A stretch of DNA of 64,000 bases, taken from contig QZKU01000143.1 in assembly GCA_003598085.1 (NCBI GenBank), positions 1 to 64,000 on the forward strand. The letters run 5' to 3'. Position 1 is the stretch's first letter; the number at the start of each line of letters is the position of its first letter. Below are positions 42,565-51,244 of the stretch, piece after piece. The translations under genes and the position numbers were made by a program. The notes under the pieces were generated by a model. That model did no database searches, was not told where the DNA came from, and saw only the letters and a list, made by a program, of their open reading frames with translations. The stretch comes from Candidatus Abyssobacteria bacterium SURF_5. GTDB taxonomy: Bacteria; Abyssobacteria; SURF-5.

Positions 42565-42912
42565 CTAGCAGGTCAGGTGAAGCGCGGCGATAACCTTTTT
42601 CCCCTGTTCGACCAGCCTGTTAAATTCCTCGCATGCTTTTTTGGTGGGAGCGGCAAGAACCCTCACGTTCAATTGCTTCAGCGCCTCGGTGACGCGAGGG
42701 TCTATTTGCATTCGTCCGGGATCCCCCTGTCCAATCACCAAAATCTCCGGAGGGTCTGCAAGGACATCCGGAATATCCTCTGTTTGAAGCCTGTGGCCTT
42801 CCTTACGCCACCACTCTTCTTGGATTTTGTCCGGATAGATGATCAGGTCAGACGCATATGAGCGCCCGCCGATGGTGACGGAACCAAAGGAATACCGATC
42901 AATAAGAGCCAT
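42565..42912 (-). CDS. MTH938-like (NDUFAF3/DUF498) protein
   Basis: A 115-residue member of the MTH938 family: IDRYSFGSVTIGGRSYASDLIIYPDKI, PEILVIGQGDPGRM and the C-terminal VRVLAAPTKKACEEFNRLVEQGKKVIAALHLTC. The fold is known from archaeal and eukaryotic (NDUFAF3) members; function in bacteria is unknown. GGAAAGGGAGAG precedes ATG 42912. It starts 33 bases after RtcB on the same strand and is probably in the same transcript. Confidence 0.9.
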   Translation of the reverse strand: MALIDRYSFGSVTIGGRSYASDLIIYPDKIQEEWWRKEGHRLQTEDIPDVLADPPEILVIGQGDPGRMQIDPRVTEALKQLNVRVLAAPTKKACEEFNRLVEQGKKVIAALHLTC

Positions 42913-42945
42913 AGTCTCTCCCTTTCCGGTGTAAACCCGGCGTAA

Positions 42946-44394
42946 TCATCCTTTGATTACGCCGAGGGGGCGCAACTTTGCCACGCGCAGGCTTATTCCC
43001 GCCTGATGCATCACGTTCACAACGGCGTTCACATCTTTGTAGGCCTCGGAAACTTCCTCGGCGAGTGTGCTTCTGCCATGGGCCATCACAATAATGTTCT
43101 TCTCTTCCAATTCTTTCTTGATCGAGCGTCCCTTCGTCGCCTTGATTGCGGCGGAGCGGCTCATCACCCGGCCGGCGCCGTGACAGGTCGACCCGAACGT
43201 CTCCTCCATCGCCGCATTGGTGCCCACGCACAGGTACGATGCCCTCCCCATGTCGCCCGGAATCAGCACCGGCTGACCAACGTGCCGGTAATCGGCTGGG
43301 ATATGGGGATGCGCTGGTGGAAAAGCGCGCGTCGCCCCCTTTCGATGAACCCACAACATGCGCTCCCGCCCGTCTACCGTATGCTTCTCATACTTGGCAA
43401 TGTTGTGACACACATCATAGATCAGGCGCATGCCTAAATCGCGTGGATTCATGTTCAATGTGCGTTCAAATGCGGCCCGCGCCAGATGCATGATTACCTG
43501 CCGGTTTGCCCACGCATAATTTGCCGCAGCCGCCATGGCCGAAATGTAGTCCGCCCCCTCCTGCGATTCCGCCGGGGCGCAGGCAAGCTGCCTGTCCGGC
43601 AGCTCGATGTGATACTTCTGGATCGCCCGCGCCATCACTTTCAAATAATCGTCGCAGATTTGGTGGCCGAATCCGCGTGACCCGCAATGAACCATGACCG
43701 TGATCGAATCCTTCTCGATACCGAACACGCGGGCGGCCTCGGGATCATATACTTCCTCGACTTTTTCAATCTCGAGAAAATGATTGCCCGAACCAAGCGT
43801 TCCCACTTGAGCGGCTCCGCGTTCCACGGCATGGTCACTCACCTTGTCCGGATCAGCCCCTTGCAGGCACCCCTTCTCCTCGGTATGTTCGAGATCGGCG
43901 GCGTCGCCGTATCCATTTTCAACCGCCCACTTCGCTCCTTTCACAAACAGCTTTCTCTGCTCGTTTCGGGTCAGCTTCTCGATGCCGCCCTTGGCGCCGA
44001 CGCCCGTCGGGATCGCCTGGAACAGCGCCATCACCAAATCGCGAAGGCGCGGCTGGATATCCTGCACCATTAAGTTAGTCCGGATCAGACGGACTCCGCA
44101 ATTTATATCATAACCCACTCCGCCGGGTGAGATGACGCCGCCCTCTGCCGGGTCCATGGCCGCAACTCCCCCAATCGGGAATCCATAGCCCCAATGAATA
44201 TCCGGCATCGCCAGCGAATATCTCACGATTCCCGGAAGCGTGGCCACATTGGCGGCTTGCTCGGGACTCTTGTCCTTCTGAATATCGCGCATCAGGCCCT
44301 CGTCAGCGTAAATCCTGGCGGGAACCCTCATCTGGCCGGTCTTGGCGATCTCGTAAATGAAATCGCCGATTTTTTTCATCGCCACTTGCGGCAT
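42946..44394 (-). CDS. rtcB: RNA-splicing/repair ligase RtcB
   Basis: Joins RNA 2',3'-cyclic phosphate (or 3'-phosphate) to 5'-OH ends with GTP and Mn. The 482-residue protein has the Mn-site segments GGVGYDINCGVRLIRTNL, LGSGNHFLEIEKV and VMVHCGSRGFGHQ, and the guanylylated His in STCHGAGRVMSRSAA. The N-terminal GIVRYSLAMPDIHWGYGFPIGGVAAMD is typical of the archaeal/bacterial form that works with archease. ATG 44394 or the internal ATG 44379 (MKKIGD, common start of the family) could be used. Archease is 13 bases upstream and the pair are expected to be co-produced. Confidence 0.97.
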   Translation of the reverse strand: MPQVAMKKIGDFIYEIAKTGQMRVPARIYADEGLMRDIQKDKSPEQAANVATLPGIVRYSLAMPDIHWGYGFPIGGVAAMDPAEGGVISPGGVGYDINCGVRLIRTNLMVQDIQPRLRDLVMALFQAIPTGVGAKGGIEKLTRNEQRKLFVKGAKWAVENGYGDAADLEHTEEKGCLQGADPDKVSDHAVERGAAQVGTLGSGNHFLEIEKVEEVYDPEAARVFGIEKDSITVMVHCGSRGFGHQICDDYLKVMARAIQKYHIELPDRQLACAPAESQEGADYISAMAAAANYAWANRQVIMHLARAAFERTLNMNPRDLGMRLIYDVCHNIAKYEKHTVDGRERMLWVHRKGATRAFPPAHPHIPADYRHVGQPVLIPGDMGRASYLCVGTNAAMEETFGSTCHGAGRVMSRSAAIKATKGRSIKKELEEKNIIVMAHGRSTLAEEVSEAYKDVNAVVNVMHQAGISLRVAKLRPLGVIKG

Positions 44395-44407
44395 TTCTCT
44401 TACTCAC

Positions 44408-44854
44408 CTAAATGTCAAAAATCACCCGCGCGAGCCACTGCCCTTCTCTTCTGGCAACCTCGAGTTCGTGATATGTGGCCGCTTTGATGCTTTGTCCTAT
44501 CGGATGCCTTTTCTGATCGTATGGCTCGCCCTTGATCGAAGCTTTCATCTTGTTATCCCTGACGGAGACCACTTCAAACCTGCTGAAGAACATCCCGCTC
44601 ACCTCCGCCCGGAAAAGCAGTTCGTTCAGCCACGTCACCAGCAGCTCCTCGAGTGACTCCGCTTCCAGGCTGAGCTTCGCTTCTTCTTCTGGTTTCACCT
44701 TTCTCACATCGACCATCAGATCAAACATCGCACATCCGGCAAGCGCAAATAACTCTTCAAGCGTCTTCCCTCTTACCGAAATGCCGGTATCGGCGGTGTG
44801 CTCAATCACTTCGTACTTTTTCTTGATGTTTTCAGGCCCGGCGACTGCTTTCAC
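44408..44854 (-). CDS. Archease (RtcB cofactor protein)
   Basis: A 148-residue archease, which helps RtcB bind GTP and turn over and broadens its nucleotide use. The family pattern is complete: YEVIEHTADTGISVRGKTLEELFALAGCAMFDLMVD near the N-terminus (with the metal-binding Asp/His) and the C-terminal IKAATYHELEVARREGQW and ARVIFDI (metal-binding Asp). Start is GTG 44854, following GGTGGGATT. It lies 21 bases after the zinc-ribbon membrane protein and 13 before rtcB. Confidence 0.95.
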   Translation of the reverse strand: MKAVAGPENIKKKYEVIEHTADTGISVRGKTLEELFALAGCAMFDLMVDVRKVKPEEEAKLSLEAESLEELLVTWLNELLFRAEVSGMFFSRFEVVSVRDNKMKASIKGEPYDQKRHPIGQSIKAATYHELEVARREGQWLARVIFDI

Positions 44855-44875
44855 AATCCCACCACCACGGTCGGC

Positions 44876-45478
44876 CTATTGTTGAATGAATGTAACTATC
44901 TCTCCCAAAACCAGTATAATGTAGCCTGCCACAAGAAGCAATGACCACAGAATCGAGAACCAGGAAGAGGAAAACCGGCGGGATATCACCAGCAGAATCA
45001 GCGCGACAAGGTCCAGCGCGACGAGGGGGCGGAAAAATGTCTCGCCGCGCAAAAGCCGGCCCGCAAGCAGGAAATCCAAAAAGAACAACAGATGAGAAAC
45101 CATGATCGAAACAACCAACAGATATTCCAGCGGGGTTGCGGCGCGGCCAGTATCCGACTTCTCATCCGGATTCTGCTCACCGGCAACTGATTCAGATGCG
45201 GGCTTGGACGGTGAGTCCGAGCAGGATAAACAGTAAATCACCCCAAACTGGTTCAAACGATAACCGTTAATAAGCGATTTGCCGCATTTTGAGCATCGGC
45301 CCTTCACATAAATGAGCGCCGCACGCTCCCGAACTTTTTCCTGCACGGTCCCGTCAAAGCAGTCTTTGCAGAATCGAAGTCCCAGCGGGCTTTCTCGGTA
45401 GTCATCGGTCAGGGGCGCCGCACACCGCGCGCATACCGCGTGTTCCGGCCATTGCTCCTGATTATTCTTGGAAGGCAT
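44876..45478 (-). CDS. Zinc-ribbon membrane protein of unknown function
   Basis: A 200-residue protein from ATG 45478. The N-terminal half has two zinc ribbons: CARCAAPL plus CKDC, and CSKCGKSL plus CLSC, each a pair of CxxC motifs. The C-terminal half has two or three transmembrane helices (LLVVSIMVSHLLFFLDFLLA, LVALDLVALILLVI, ILWSLLLVAGYIILVLGEIV). No catalytic motif. The start lacks a strong ribosome site; a TTG at 45499 is in frame. It lies 82 bases after the receiver gene and 21 before archease on the minus strand. Tandem zinc ribbons facing the cytosol could bind nucleic acid or protein; this is inference from layout. Confidence 0.72.
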   Translation of the reverse strand: MPSKNNQEQWPEHAVCARCAAPLTDDYRESPLGLRFCKDCFDGTVQEKVRERAALIYVKGRCSKCGKSLINGYRLNQFGVIYCLSCSDSPSKPASESVAGEQNPDEKSDTGRAATPLEYLLVVSIMVSHLLFFLDFLLAGRLLRGETFFRPLVALDLVALILLVISRRFSSSWFSILWSLLLVAGYIILVLGEIVTFIQQ

Positions 45479-45560
45479 AACCGCGTCGTCTCTGAGCAAA
45501 ATGCCATTATCTTTCTGACAGGCAAAATCTCACAACAGGGGCGGATCGTGTTTCTTGAGA

Positions 45561-45989
45561 TCAGACGCGAGGTTCTTTATCCGGTTTGGACGCCGGTTGC
45601 CGGGAATCTTTTTCGGAATTGACGAGAAGTTTAACTTTTTTGATGAGATCGCGCGTGTTAAACGGTTTGATCAGGAGGTCGTTCGCCAGCTTGAGCGTCC
45701 CTTCCTCCTCCATTCGCTTCGTCTCAAGGACGTTACCCGTTATCAGCATCGCCGGAGTCTTTCTGAACTTGCTGCTCCGGCGCATCAGTTGGAGCAGCTT
45801 GGTCCCCGGAACCCTCGGCATCGATACATCCAGAATGACGGCGTTGAAGGCATGTTTTCGCAGCAGCTTGAAAGCTTGCTCGCCGTCGCGCGCCGTGTTC
45901 ACCTGGAGACCTTCATGCTCCAGAATTGCCTTGATTACCTCCAGCACATCAACATCGTCATCGGCAACCAAGACGCGCTTCTTTCCCAT
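45561..45989 (-). CDS. Stand-alone response regulator receiver protein
   Basis: A 142-residue CheY-like receiver. The acidic pocket is VLVADDDVDVLE (Asp10-Asp12), the phosphoacceptor Asp54 is in FNAVILDVSMPRVPG, the conserved Thr/Ser is in AMLITGN, and the signalling Lys is in DLLIKPFNTRDL. There is no output domain, only a short charged tail (SEKDSRQPASKPDKEPRV). ATG 45989 follows GGGGGAG. A promoter is at 46179-46207, giving a leader of about 180 bases. It heads the minus-strand run leading to archease and rtcB and is divergent from the HEAT gene; the sensorless kinase at 47846 is the nearest possible partner. Confidence 0.93.
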   Translation of the reverse strand: MGKKRVLVADDDVDVLEVIKAILEHEGLQVNTARDGEQAFKLLRKHAFNAVILDVSMPRVPGTKLLQLMRRSSKFRKTPAMLITGNVLETKRMEEEGTLKLANDLLIKPFNTRDLIKKVKLLVNSEKDSRQPASKPDKEPRV

Positions 45990-46178
45990 ATCGATTCTCC
46001 CCCAATTCACCTGCATCTACTGATAACCCTATGATACCAAAGCCTCGGGGGACTTGTTTGTCTTGAACGGATATGGGAGCAGACATATATAGGTAATCGC
46101 TTGCGGATGGAACGTGAATATGAAGCAGAAAATTGAAATGAAACGAATCTTCAATGCCCCTTCCCGACAAGCAGTGCG

Positions 46179-46207
46179 ATTCTATCATGCGCCCTTTCTT
46201 TTTGCAA
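46179..46207 (-). promoter_or_regulatory. Sigma-70-like promoter for the receiver-archease-rtcB run
   Basis: On the minus strand TTGCAA (46202-46207), 17 bases, TAGAAT (46179-46184, 5 of 6). Predicted start near 46172, about 183 bases before the receiver ATG. Confidence 0.5.
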
Positions 46208-46466
46208 GTCTTAATTTTCAATATGCATGGAAATCAACCATTCGCGGCCAAAATTGACTTTTTCGAAGCGGCCTCTGCGTCTTCGCCTCCGTACCTCAAG
46301 AGCGTCTTCCACTCTTTCTCACTTTGGCAACAGTCAATAGCGGCGCGCCATGCACGGTTCCGCTCCGCGAACAGATGAGTTAACGGAATTGGACAAAACC
46401 GGACTTTCGGCATTTTTTTTGCTTATAATACAATTTAAGGTGGTCTTGCGCGTTTTTCTGCTCTAT

Positions 46467-46495
46467 TTGGCTTTTTCCCCAACGTGATGTATAAT
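46467..46495 (+). promoter_or_regulatory. Sigma-70-like promoter for the HEAT-repeat gene
   Basis: TTGGCT (46467-46472), a 17-base spacer and a perfect TATAAT (46490-46495). Predicted start near 46502, about 56 bases before the ATG at 46558, which has GGGGGGAA in front. Confidence 0.65.
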
Positions 46496-46557
46496 TGAGG
46501 GGACCAAGAGGGGTTAAGTGGGCGTTCCGGCTGCCTGCTTTGTGCCGCAGGGGGGAA

Positions 46558-47820
46558 ATGAAGAACAGTTTGAAAACGTTCATCGCAGGCCTTACCATAT
46601 TGGTGGCGCCGGTTACGATTCTGGCGGAGGCCGCTTTTTTCGAGTCCCCCGCTTCACAACGAGAAATCCTTTTAGCCCAGAAGGAAGCTAACTCCTTAAT
46701 CCTTGTCGATACGTCCTCATCGACTTCAGACCTTGTCCAGGCACTGCAGCAATCGACACTGAAGTATCAACGCCGATATGCCGCTCAGCTTCTCGGAGAA
46801 CGAAAGGAACCGGGAACTGCCCCATATCTTGTGCAGGCACTTGATGATCCCGAGGATATAGTTCAAAAGGCCGCTGCGGAAGCCTTGGTTAACCAGCGCG
46901 ATAAGAGCATCTTTCCCCAACTCATCGACACTCTGAGCGCACCCCGTCCTTCGGCGCGAGAATATTCCGCCTACGTTCTGGGGAAATTGGCGAATAAGGG
47001 CGACACTGCTGCTATCCAGGCACTGGAGACTGCCGCAGGCGATGAGAAAAGCAATGTCCGCGTCGAGGTGATTTATGCCCTTTATGAAATAGGATCGCCC
47101 AGCAGCAAAGGAATTTTTGTCAACGGATTAAATGACGAAGAAGCAAGAATCCGCAGTTATTGTGCAAATGCGCTCGGAAGCTTGAAAACGGCCGGCGCCG
47201 GAGCCGAACTTTCCGCCGCGCTTGATCGGGAGACCGATGAGAGTGTCAGGCGGACGATCATTTCCGCAATGGGGAAAATCGGTGGAAGCTCTTCCGCGAA
47301 AACGCTGGCCCAGGCCGTAACCAATGAGAATGCTTCCCTGCGGGGCGACATCGCCGACGCGCTCGGCGAAATAAAGACGCCCGAGGCGATTCGAGCACTC
47401 GTCGAACTGCTTGCCGATTCAAATCCCACGGTTCGGGCGCGAGCGGCTTCGGCGTTGGCGAATGCAAGAGACCCTTCATCGGCCGGAGCGCTTGCGAACG
47501 CGCTGAAAGATCGCTCGCCACTCGTTCGACGAGCGGCCTCCCGCGCGCTTATTTATATAGCTGATTCGACGACCATCAAGGAACTGGTGGACGCTTTGGG
47601 CGATTCGGATTCTGAAGTCGCCGAAAATGCAAAAGAAGCCCTAATTCACGTTAATGATCTCAACGCCGTGCATTCGCTTATTGACGCGCTCGACTCGGGC
47701 AACCCCAACAAACAGACACGTGCTTTGATGGTACTCGAAGAAATCACCCATCGGCCGTACGGGTCGGACGTCGTCAAATGGGTTCAGTGGTACGAGGAAA
47801 ACTTCAAGACCAGCGAATAG
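46558..47820 (+). CDS. Exported HEAT-repeat (PBS-lyase-like) protein
   Basis: A 420-residue protein with a signal peptide (FIAGLTILVAPVTILAEAAF) and about nine to ten HEAT repeats from residue 75 to 395. Typical repeat lines are YAAQLLGERKEPGTAPYLVQAL, EYSAYVLGKLANKGDTAAIQAL, SALANARDPSSAGALANAL and SRALIYIADSTTIKELVDAL, each ending near a DP or D/E loop. Start ATG 46558 follows CAGGGGGGAA; a longer frame from 46495 begins on the -10 box and is excluded. HEAT arrays serve as protein-protein scaffolds. It is 25 bases upstream of a histidine kinase gene, so it may scaffold or sense for that kinase across the membrane, which is inference. Confidence 0.9.
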   Translation: MKNSLKTFIAGLTILVAPVTILAEAAFFESPASQREILLAQKEANSLILVDTSSSTSDLVQALQQSTLKYQRRYAAQLLGERKEPGTAPYLVQALDDPEDIVQKAAAEALVNQRDKSIFPQLIDTLSAPRPSAREYSAYVLGKLANKGDTAAIQALETAAGDEKSNVRVEVIYALYEIGSPSSKGIFVNGLNDEEARIRSYCANALGSLKTAGAGAELSAALDRETDESVRRTIISAMGKIGGSSSAKTLAQAVTNENASLRGDIADALGEIKTPEAIRALVELLADSNPTVRARAASALANARDPSSAGALANALKDRSPLVRRAASRALIYIADSTTIKELVDALGDSDSEVAENAKEALIHVNDLNAVHSLIDALDSGNPNKQTRALMVLEEITHRPYGSDVVKWVQWYEENFKTSE

Positions 47821-47845
47821 TTGACGGCCACACGGAGCGCGCGCC

Positions 47846-48571
47846 GTGGAGCAACTTCTTCCCCAGGACGAGATAACGAAACGATTCCTCGAAAAATTGG
47901 TGGTGTGCCAGCGGCTCACCTTGCTGGGAAAGCTCTCTTCAGACCTCACTCACGAAATCAATAATCAACTCACCGGCGTCAGCGGATACGCACAACTGCT
48001 GCTCGGACAGGAACGGGCGCTGCTCATCGCCAGAGAACTGGAAAAAATCAGTTCCTCCGCCGACGAATGCAAGAAGCTGATCTTCAACTACAAGCGCCTC
48101 GCCAGGTTCACGAATCAGGAGAAAGAATACTGCAGCTTGAATATCATCATCCGCCAGGCGTTGGATCTATTTCGGCGCCAGTTCGCAAAAAAGAACCTCG
48201 AGATAACCGAAGACTATTCGGACGATCTTCCGGTGATCGAAACCAACGCCGGCGCGTTGGAGCATGCATTTGCGAATATCATCCAGAACGCGCTTGAAGC
48301 GCTGCAGGAAAGCGGCAGCCGGCTCTCCATTCGGACAGCGATCGAAGATCAGCAGTTGCTGGCTGTCTTTGAAGACGATGGCCCCGGAATTTCACAAGAG
48401 GCACATCAGCGCCTCTTCGCTCCCTTCTTCTCCACCAAGAGTCACCTGCATTGCATGGGCCTCGGATTGGCCGCGACCAAAGCGGTAGTGGAAGAATGCG
48501 GAGGGAAAATCCGGGTTGACTCACTGTCTGAATCGGGAACAAGTGTAAGAATTCTCTTGCCATTGGAATGA
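47846..48571 (+). CDS. Sensorless histidine kinase
   Basis: A 241-residue cytosolic kinase with only the dimerisation/phosphoacceptor and ATPase domains. His36 lies in GKLSSDLTHEINNQLTGVSGYAQLLL; the ATPase boxes are NIIQNALEALQ (N), EDDGPGIS (G1), LFAPFFSTK (F) and GLGLAATKAVVEECGG (G2). There is no PAS, GAF, membrane or receiver part. Start is GTG 47846, 8 bases after GGAG. The HEAT-repeat gene upstream and an orphan small protein 27 bases downstream appear co-transcribed. The single-domain receiver at 45561, across the divergent region, is a candidate substrate. Confidence 0.9.
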   Translation: MEQLLPQDEITKRFLEKLVVCQRLTLLGKLSSDLTHEINNQLTGVSGYAQLLLGQERALLIARELEKISSSADECKKLIFNYKRLARFTNQEKEYCSLNIIIRQALDLFRRQFAKKNLEITEDYSDDLPVIETNAGALEHAFANIIQNALEALQESGSRLSIRTAIEDQQLLAVFEDDGPGISQEAHQRLFAPFFSTKSHLHCMGLGLAATKAVVEECGGKIRVDSLSESGTSVRILLPLE

Positions 48572-48598
48572 GATCGCGAACAGGAAGAATTCAGGACG

Positions 48599-48823
48599 AT
48601 GAAAATTACGAATGAAATGGTCGAGAGTTTCCTCAGAAGTCTGGAATGCCGTTACGAGCGCGAGAAAATGTCGCTTGCCGGAGTGGAGAACGTCGAAATC
48701 CGGCTCTTTAACCATACCACCGGCGAACAAGCCGCCAGGCTCGAATTCATCAACAGCATCCTGACGAAGATAGATTATTGGGACCAGGAAAAAAAGACGA
48801 TCGAAACGATCAAGTGGGACTAG
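48599..48823 (+). CDS. Small hypothetical protein after the kinase
   Basis: A 74-residue, charged, mostly helical protein starting MKITNEMVESFLRSLECRYE. AGGA precedes the ATG at short spacing. The end reads YWDQEKKTIETIKWD. No family recognised. It is 27 bases after the kinase and overlaps the convergent YdjC gene by 14 bases at its 3' end. Being in this operon, it could modulate the kinase, but nothing in the sequence proves it. Confidence 0.6.
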   Translation: MKITNEMVESFLRSLECRYEREKMSLAGVENVEIRLFNHTTGEQAARLEFINSILTKIDYWDQEKKTIETIKWD

Positions 48824-49691
48824 CTGCTTCCTCGTCCCATCCCGCATAATTTACCAGCCGAATCCCCAGTCTCTTCACCGTCGCCGCTGTCTCCTGAGAA
48901 CATAAAGCGGCCAGCTCTTCCCGCCAGCAGTAACCCCATGGGTGATCCCGATTCAATGCCGCGTTGTCCGCGCCCGGATGACAGGAAAGTTCCACGACTG
49001 CATCGGGAAGCTCCTGAAGCACTCTCAGCAACGCATCCTCCCGCAGACAGCCGGCATGTTCTATTCCCACGTGATAATCCGCCCAACGGAGCTTCGTCCC
49101 CCTCAACGTGCGCAGGTTCCATGCCGCCAATCGCCTCAGCAGCGCCTTTTTCATTTTCCCCCCAATATCGCCATTGCACCCGACGGTCCTGACGGGCGCA
49201 AAGGGCATCCTCACCCAGCTTATCCCAAATTCAAGCGCGAGGCCGATCACAATGGCAAAGATCGGCGGCGCCAAATGGATGTGCTGATGACTGTCTATAT
49301 GCGTGATCGGAATGCCGGCCGAAGTTATTCTCTCTAATTGCGCCCGAAACTCTTTCTCCAGTTCTCCCGCATCAACCAGACGCAGAGCCGCCCGCATGGC
49401 AAAGATGATAGGACTCTTCGAAAAACGCCCTGTTCCGCCTGTCACGGAAGATGTTTCCGAACCGATGAGCGGTTTCCCCTTCAGGGACGGCCCGCGTGTC
49501 AACGCAAGATGCGCTCCGACCCCGAGGCGCGGATGCTTCTTGGCAAGCTCCACCGCATGTTCGAAGGCATCCCCGACCGCCAAAAGCGACGCGCTGGTGA
49601 CAATGCCCTCCTCGTGAGCTCGAATGACGGCCGTGTTTATTTCCTTCTCGAGCCCGAAATCGTCGGCATTCACTATGAGCAACGTGGCCAT
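48810..49691 (-). CDS. YdjC/ChbG-family carbohydrate deacetylase
   Basis: A 293-residue metal-dependent deacetylase-like protein. Ligand motifs are LIVNADDFGLEKEIN (Asp11-Asp12 region), LGVGAHLALTRGPS (His about 61) and ITHIDSHQHIHLAPPIF (His-x3-His region). Characterised ChbG removes an acetyl group from chito-oligosaccharides; HpnK-type members occur with hopanoid genes. It starts 1 base after the GT39 gene on the minus strand, with GT2 further upstream. That neighbourhood suggests it deacetylates or deformylates a lipid-linked sugar rather than chitin fragments; this is inference. Confidence 0.9.
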   Translation of the reverse strand: MATLLIVNADDFGLEKEINTAVIRAHEEGIVTSASLLAVGDAFEHAVELAKKHPRLGVGAHLALTRGPSLKGKPLIGSETSSVTGGTGRFSKSPIIFAMRAALRLVDAGELEKEFRAQLERITSAGIPITHIDSHQHIHLAPPIFAIVIGLALEFGISWVRMPFAPVRTVGCNGDIGGKMKKALLRRLAAWNLRTLRGTKLRWADYHVGIEHAGCLREDALLRVLQELPDAVVELSCHPGADNAALNRDHPWGYCWREELAALCSQETAATVKRLGIRLVNYAGWDEEAASPT

Positions 49692-49692
49692 T

Positions 49693-51210
49693 TCAACCGC
49701 TCCCTGAAAGCCGGTCGCTCGCGATCCGCAGCTCTGTCAGCCGGAAAAGACGCAACGCCCGAATATTTCGATTCAGCTTCCGGAACCGATATTCAAAAAC
49801 CGGCTCGCACTGCGCGTCCACCTGCACGAACCGGAAATGGGGAATGATCTCCTGTGTCAAAAACACCGGTCGGCCTTCCCTCAATCGTTGCTGCGCCAAA
49901 CGAAGCATATCCACTTTCATCACTACTTTGCCGGGACTATATTCGGTTACCAGATATACAGTCTCCGGCGGATTCTCCCGGTTGTAGTAGAGGATCATCG
50001 GTTCTGCGGCCGTCGTGAAAAGAAGGTTCCGCCCGACCGCCCGACCCACCTCGGTCGCGGCCTGCTTATCGTCGTCGTTGTGCCGGGCGTACAGTAGCTC
50101 GGACAAGTTCGGACCCAGCGCCGCCACGGCGACAATCAAAAGGGCCGCCGCCTTGGCGGGATGCACCGATTTCCATTTCGCCGGAAGCACTTCATCCAAT
50201 TCATCACCCGCGGAGAACACCAGCAGAAGCGCCGGCGGCAGGAGCACCAGAAAATACCGGTTCATCGAATACATGCCCGAATAGAACACGTACGCGCTCG
50301 CAATCCAGGAACCGGCGAGAAAAACCAAAAGATACTTGCGCCTGAACAAGAGAACAGCCAGGCCCAATACCCCAAGCGCAAGAAGCGCCGGGGTCAAAGC
50401 CGAAAGAGCGATAAAGAAGCTGCTCTTGTAGTACCTGCCCAGCTCATAATAGGTGAACAGAAAATCACTCGAATATGAGGCCAGATGCTGCACCAGGGCG
50501 GGGCGGTAGACCGCCGCCAGACACACGACCGCTCCGCCGGCGGCAAAGATCGACAGGCGCGCCAACGGCCTCCACGCGCCGGTCCCCCTGACGTGAAACA
50601 GGAACAGAATCAGCAACGGCATGCTGATGAAAAACACGCCGCTCGGCCGGGCGCACCACGTTGCAGCAAAAAAACACCCGAACAGAATAGCCGCCGCACG
50701 ACCTCCATGATCCAGCACACGCTGGAAGAAATACACCGCCCACAGCGCGAAGGCAAATCCAATAATCTCGTGCGAAAGATATGCCGAAAACTCGAGGAAC
50801 GTGGGCGAGATTATCAGGGCGATTGAAGCAAATAGAGCAGCTTTCCGGTTCACCAGCCACGCGACGAGTTGGAAAAAGGGCCAGATGCTGGCGGCCCCGA
50901 ATAAGACCGCTAGAGTATTGAGAACCGTCGCCTGCTCGGCGCTGATTGCACGGGCGACTCTCGTCCCGACCACGAAAAAATACATGGTCAACGGGTGATC
51001 CCAATAGGAAGAATAGGTGCTTTCGTCGAGGTACTTCAGCGCCGAGAGCGCCTCCCGGTACGAATCGGGTTCTCCCATATTCGGGCGCATGAAGAAGAAG
51101 CCGATCAGGAGGGACCCAACCACAAGAGCGGCGGGTAGGGCGGCGGGATTATGCTTAAACCTCATGTTCGCCCATGAGGGAACTTCGGGTTCGGTTGCTT
51201 TCATTACCAT
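49693..51210 (-). CDS. GT39/ArnT-like membrane glycosyltransferase
   Basis: A 505-residue polytopic protein with 10-12 transmembrane helices followed by a soluble C-terminal domain of about 130 residues. The first loop has the acidic FFFMRPNMGEPDSYREALSALKYL pattern that resembles the catalytic Asp/Glu loop of GT-C enzymes (ArnT, PMT), and SAYLSHEIIGFAFALW resembles the second conserved loop. Such enzymes transfer a sugar from a polyprenyl-phosphate donor to lipid A, protein or glycan on the outer face of the membrane. ATG 51210 or 51204 could be used. GT2 is 34 bases upstream and the YdjC deacetylase 1 base downstream. Confidence 0.82.
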   Translation of the reverse strand: MVMKATEPEVPSWANMRFKHNPAALPAALVVGSLLIGFFFMRPNMGEPDSYREALSALKYLDESTYSSYWDHPLTMYFFVVGTRVARAISAEQATVLNTLAVLFGAASIWPFFQLVAWLVNRKAALFASIALIISPTFLEFSAYLSHEIIGFAFALWAVYFFQRVLDHGGRAAAILFGCFFAATWCARPSGVFFISMPLLILFLFHVRGTGAWRPLARLSIFAAGGAVVCLAAVYRPALVQHLASYSSDFLFTYYELGRYYKSSFFIALSALTPALLALGVLGLAVLLFRRKYLLVFLAGSWIASAYVFYSGMYSMNRYFLVLLPPALLLVFSAGDELDEVLPAKWKSVHPAKAAALLIVAVAALGPNLSELLYARHNDDDKQAATEVGRAVGRNLLFTTAAEPMILYYNRENPPETVYLVTEYSPGKVVMKVDMLRLAQQRLREGRPVFLTQEIIPHFRFVQVDAQCEPVFEYRFRKLNRNIRALRLFRLTELRIASDRLSGSG

Positions 51211-51244
51211 CGGCCCCGAACGGAGATGAAGAAGAAGGAGAGGC

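Larger units (their letters stand above)
45990..46557. other. Intergenic divergent promoter region
   Basis: 568 bases between the receiver gene (minus) and the HEAT gene (plus). It holds a good promoter for each direction (46179-46207 and 46467-46495) and a further TATAAT at 46424-46429 without a clear -35. No gene of credible length fits the remaining sequence. The long untranslated leader of the receiver gene may carry regulation. Confidence 0.6.

Noticed and set aside
45958-46221. 87-codon minus-strand open frame over the receiver leader
   Set aside because: Starts upstream of the predicted transcription start and overlaps the receiver start; no ribosome site.
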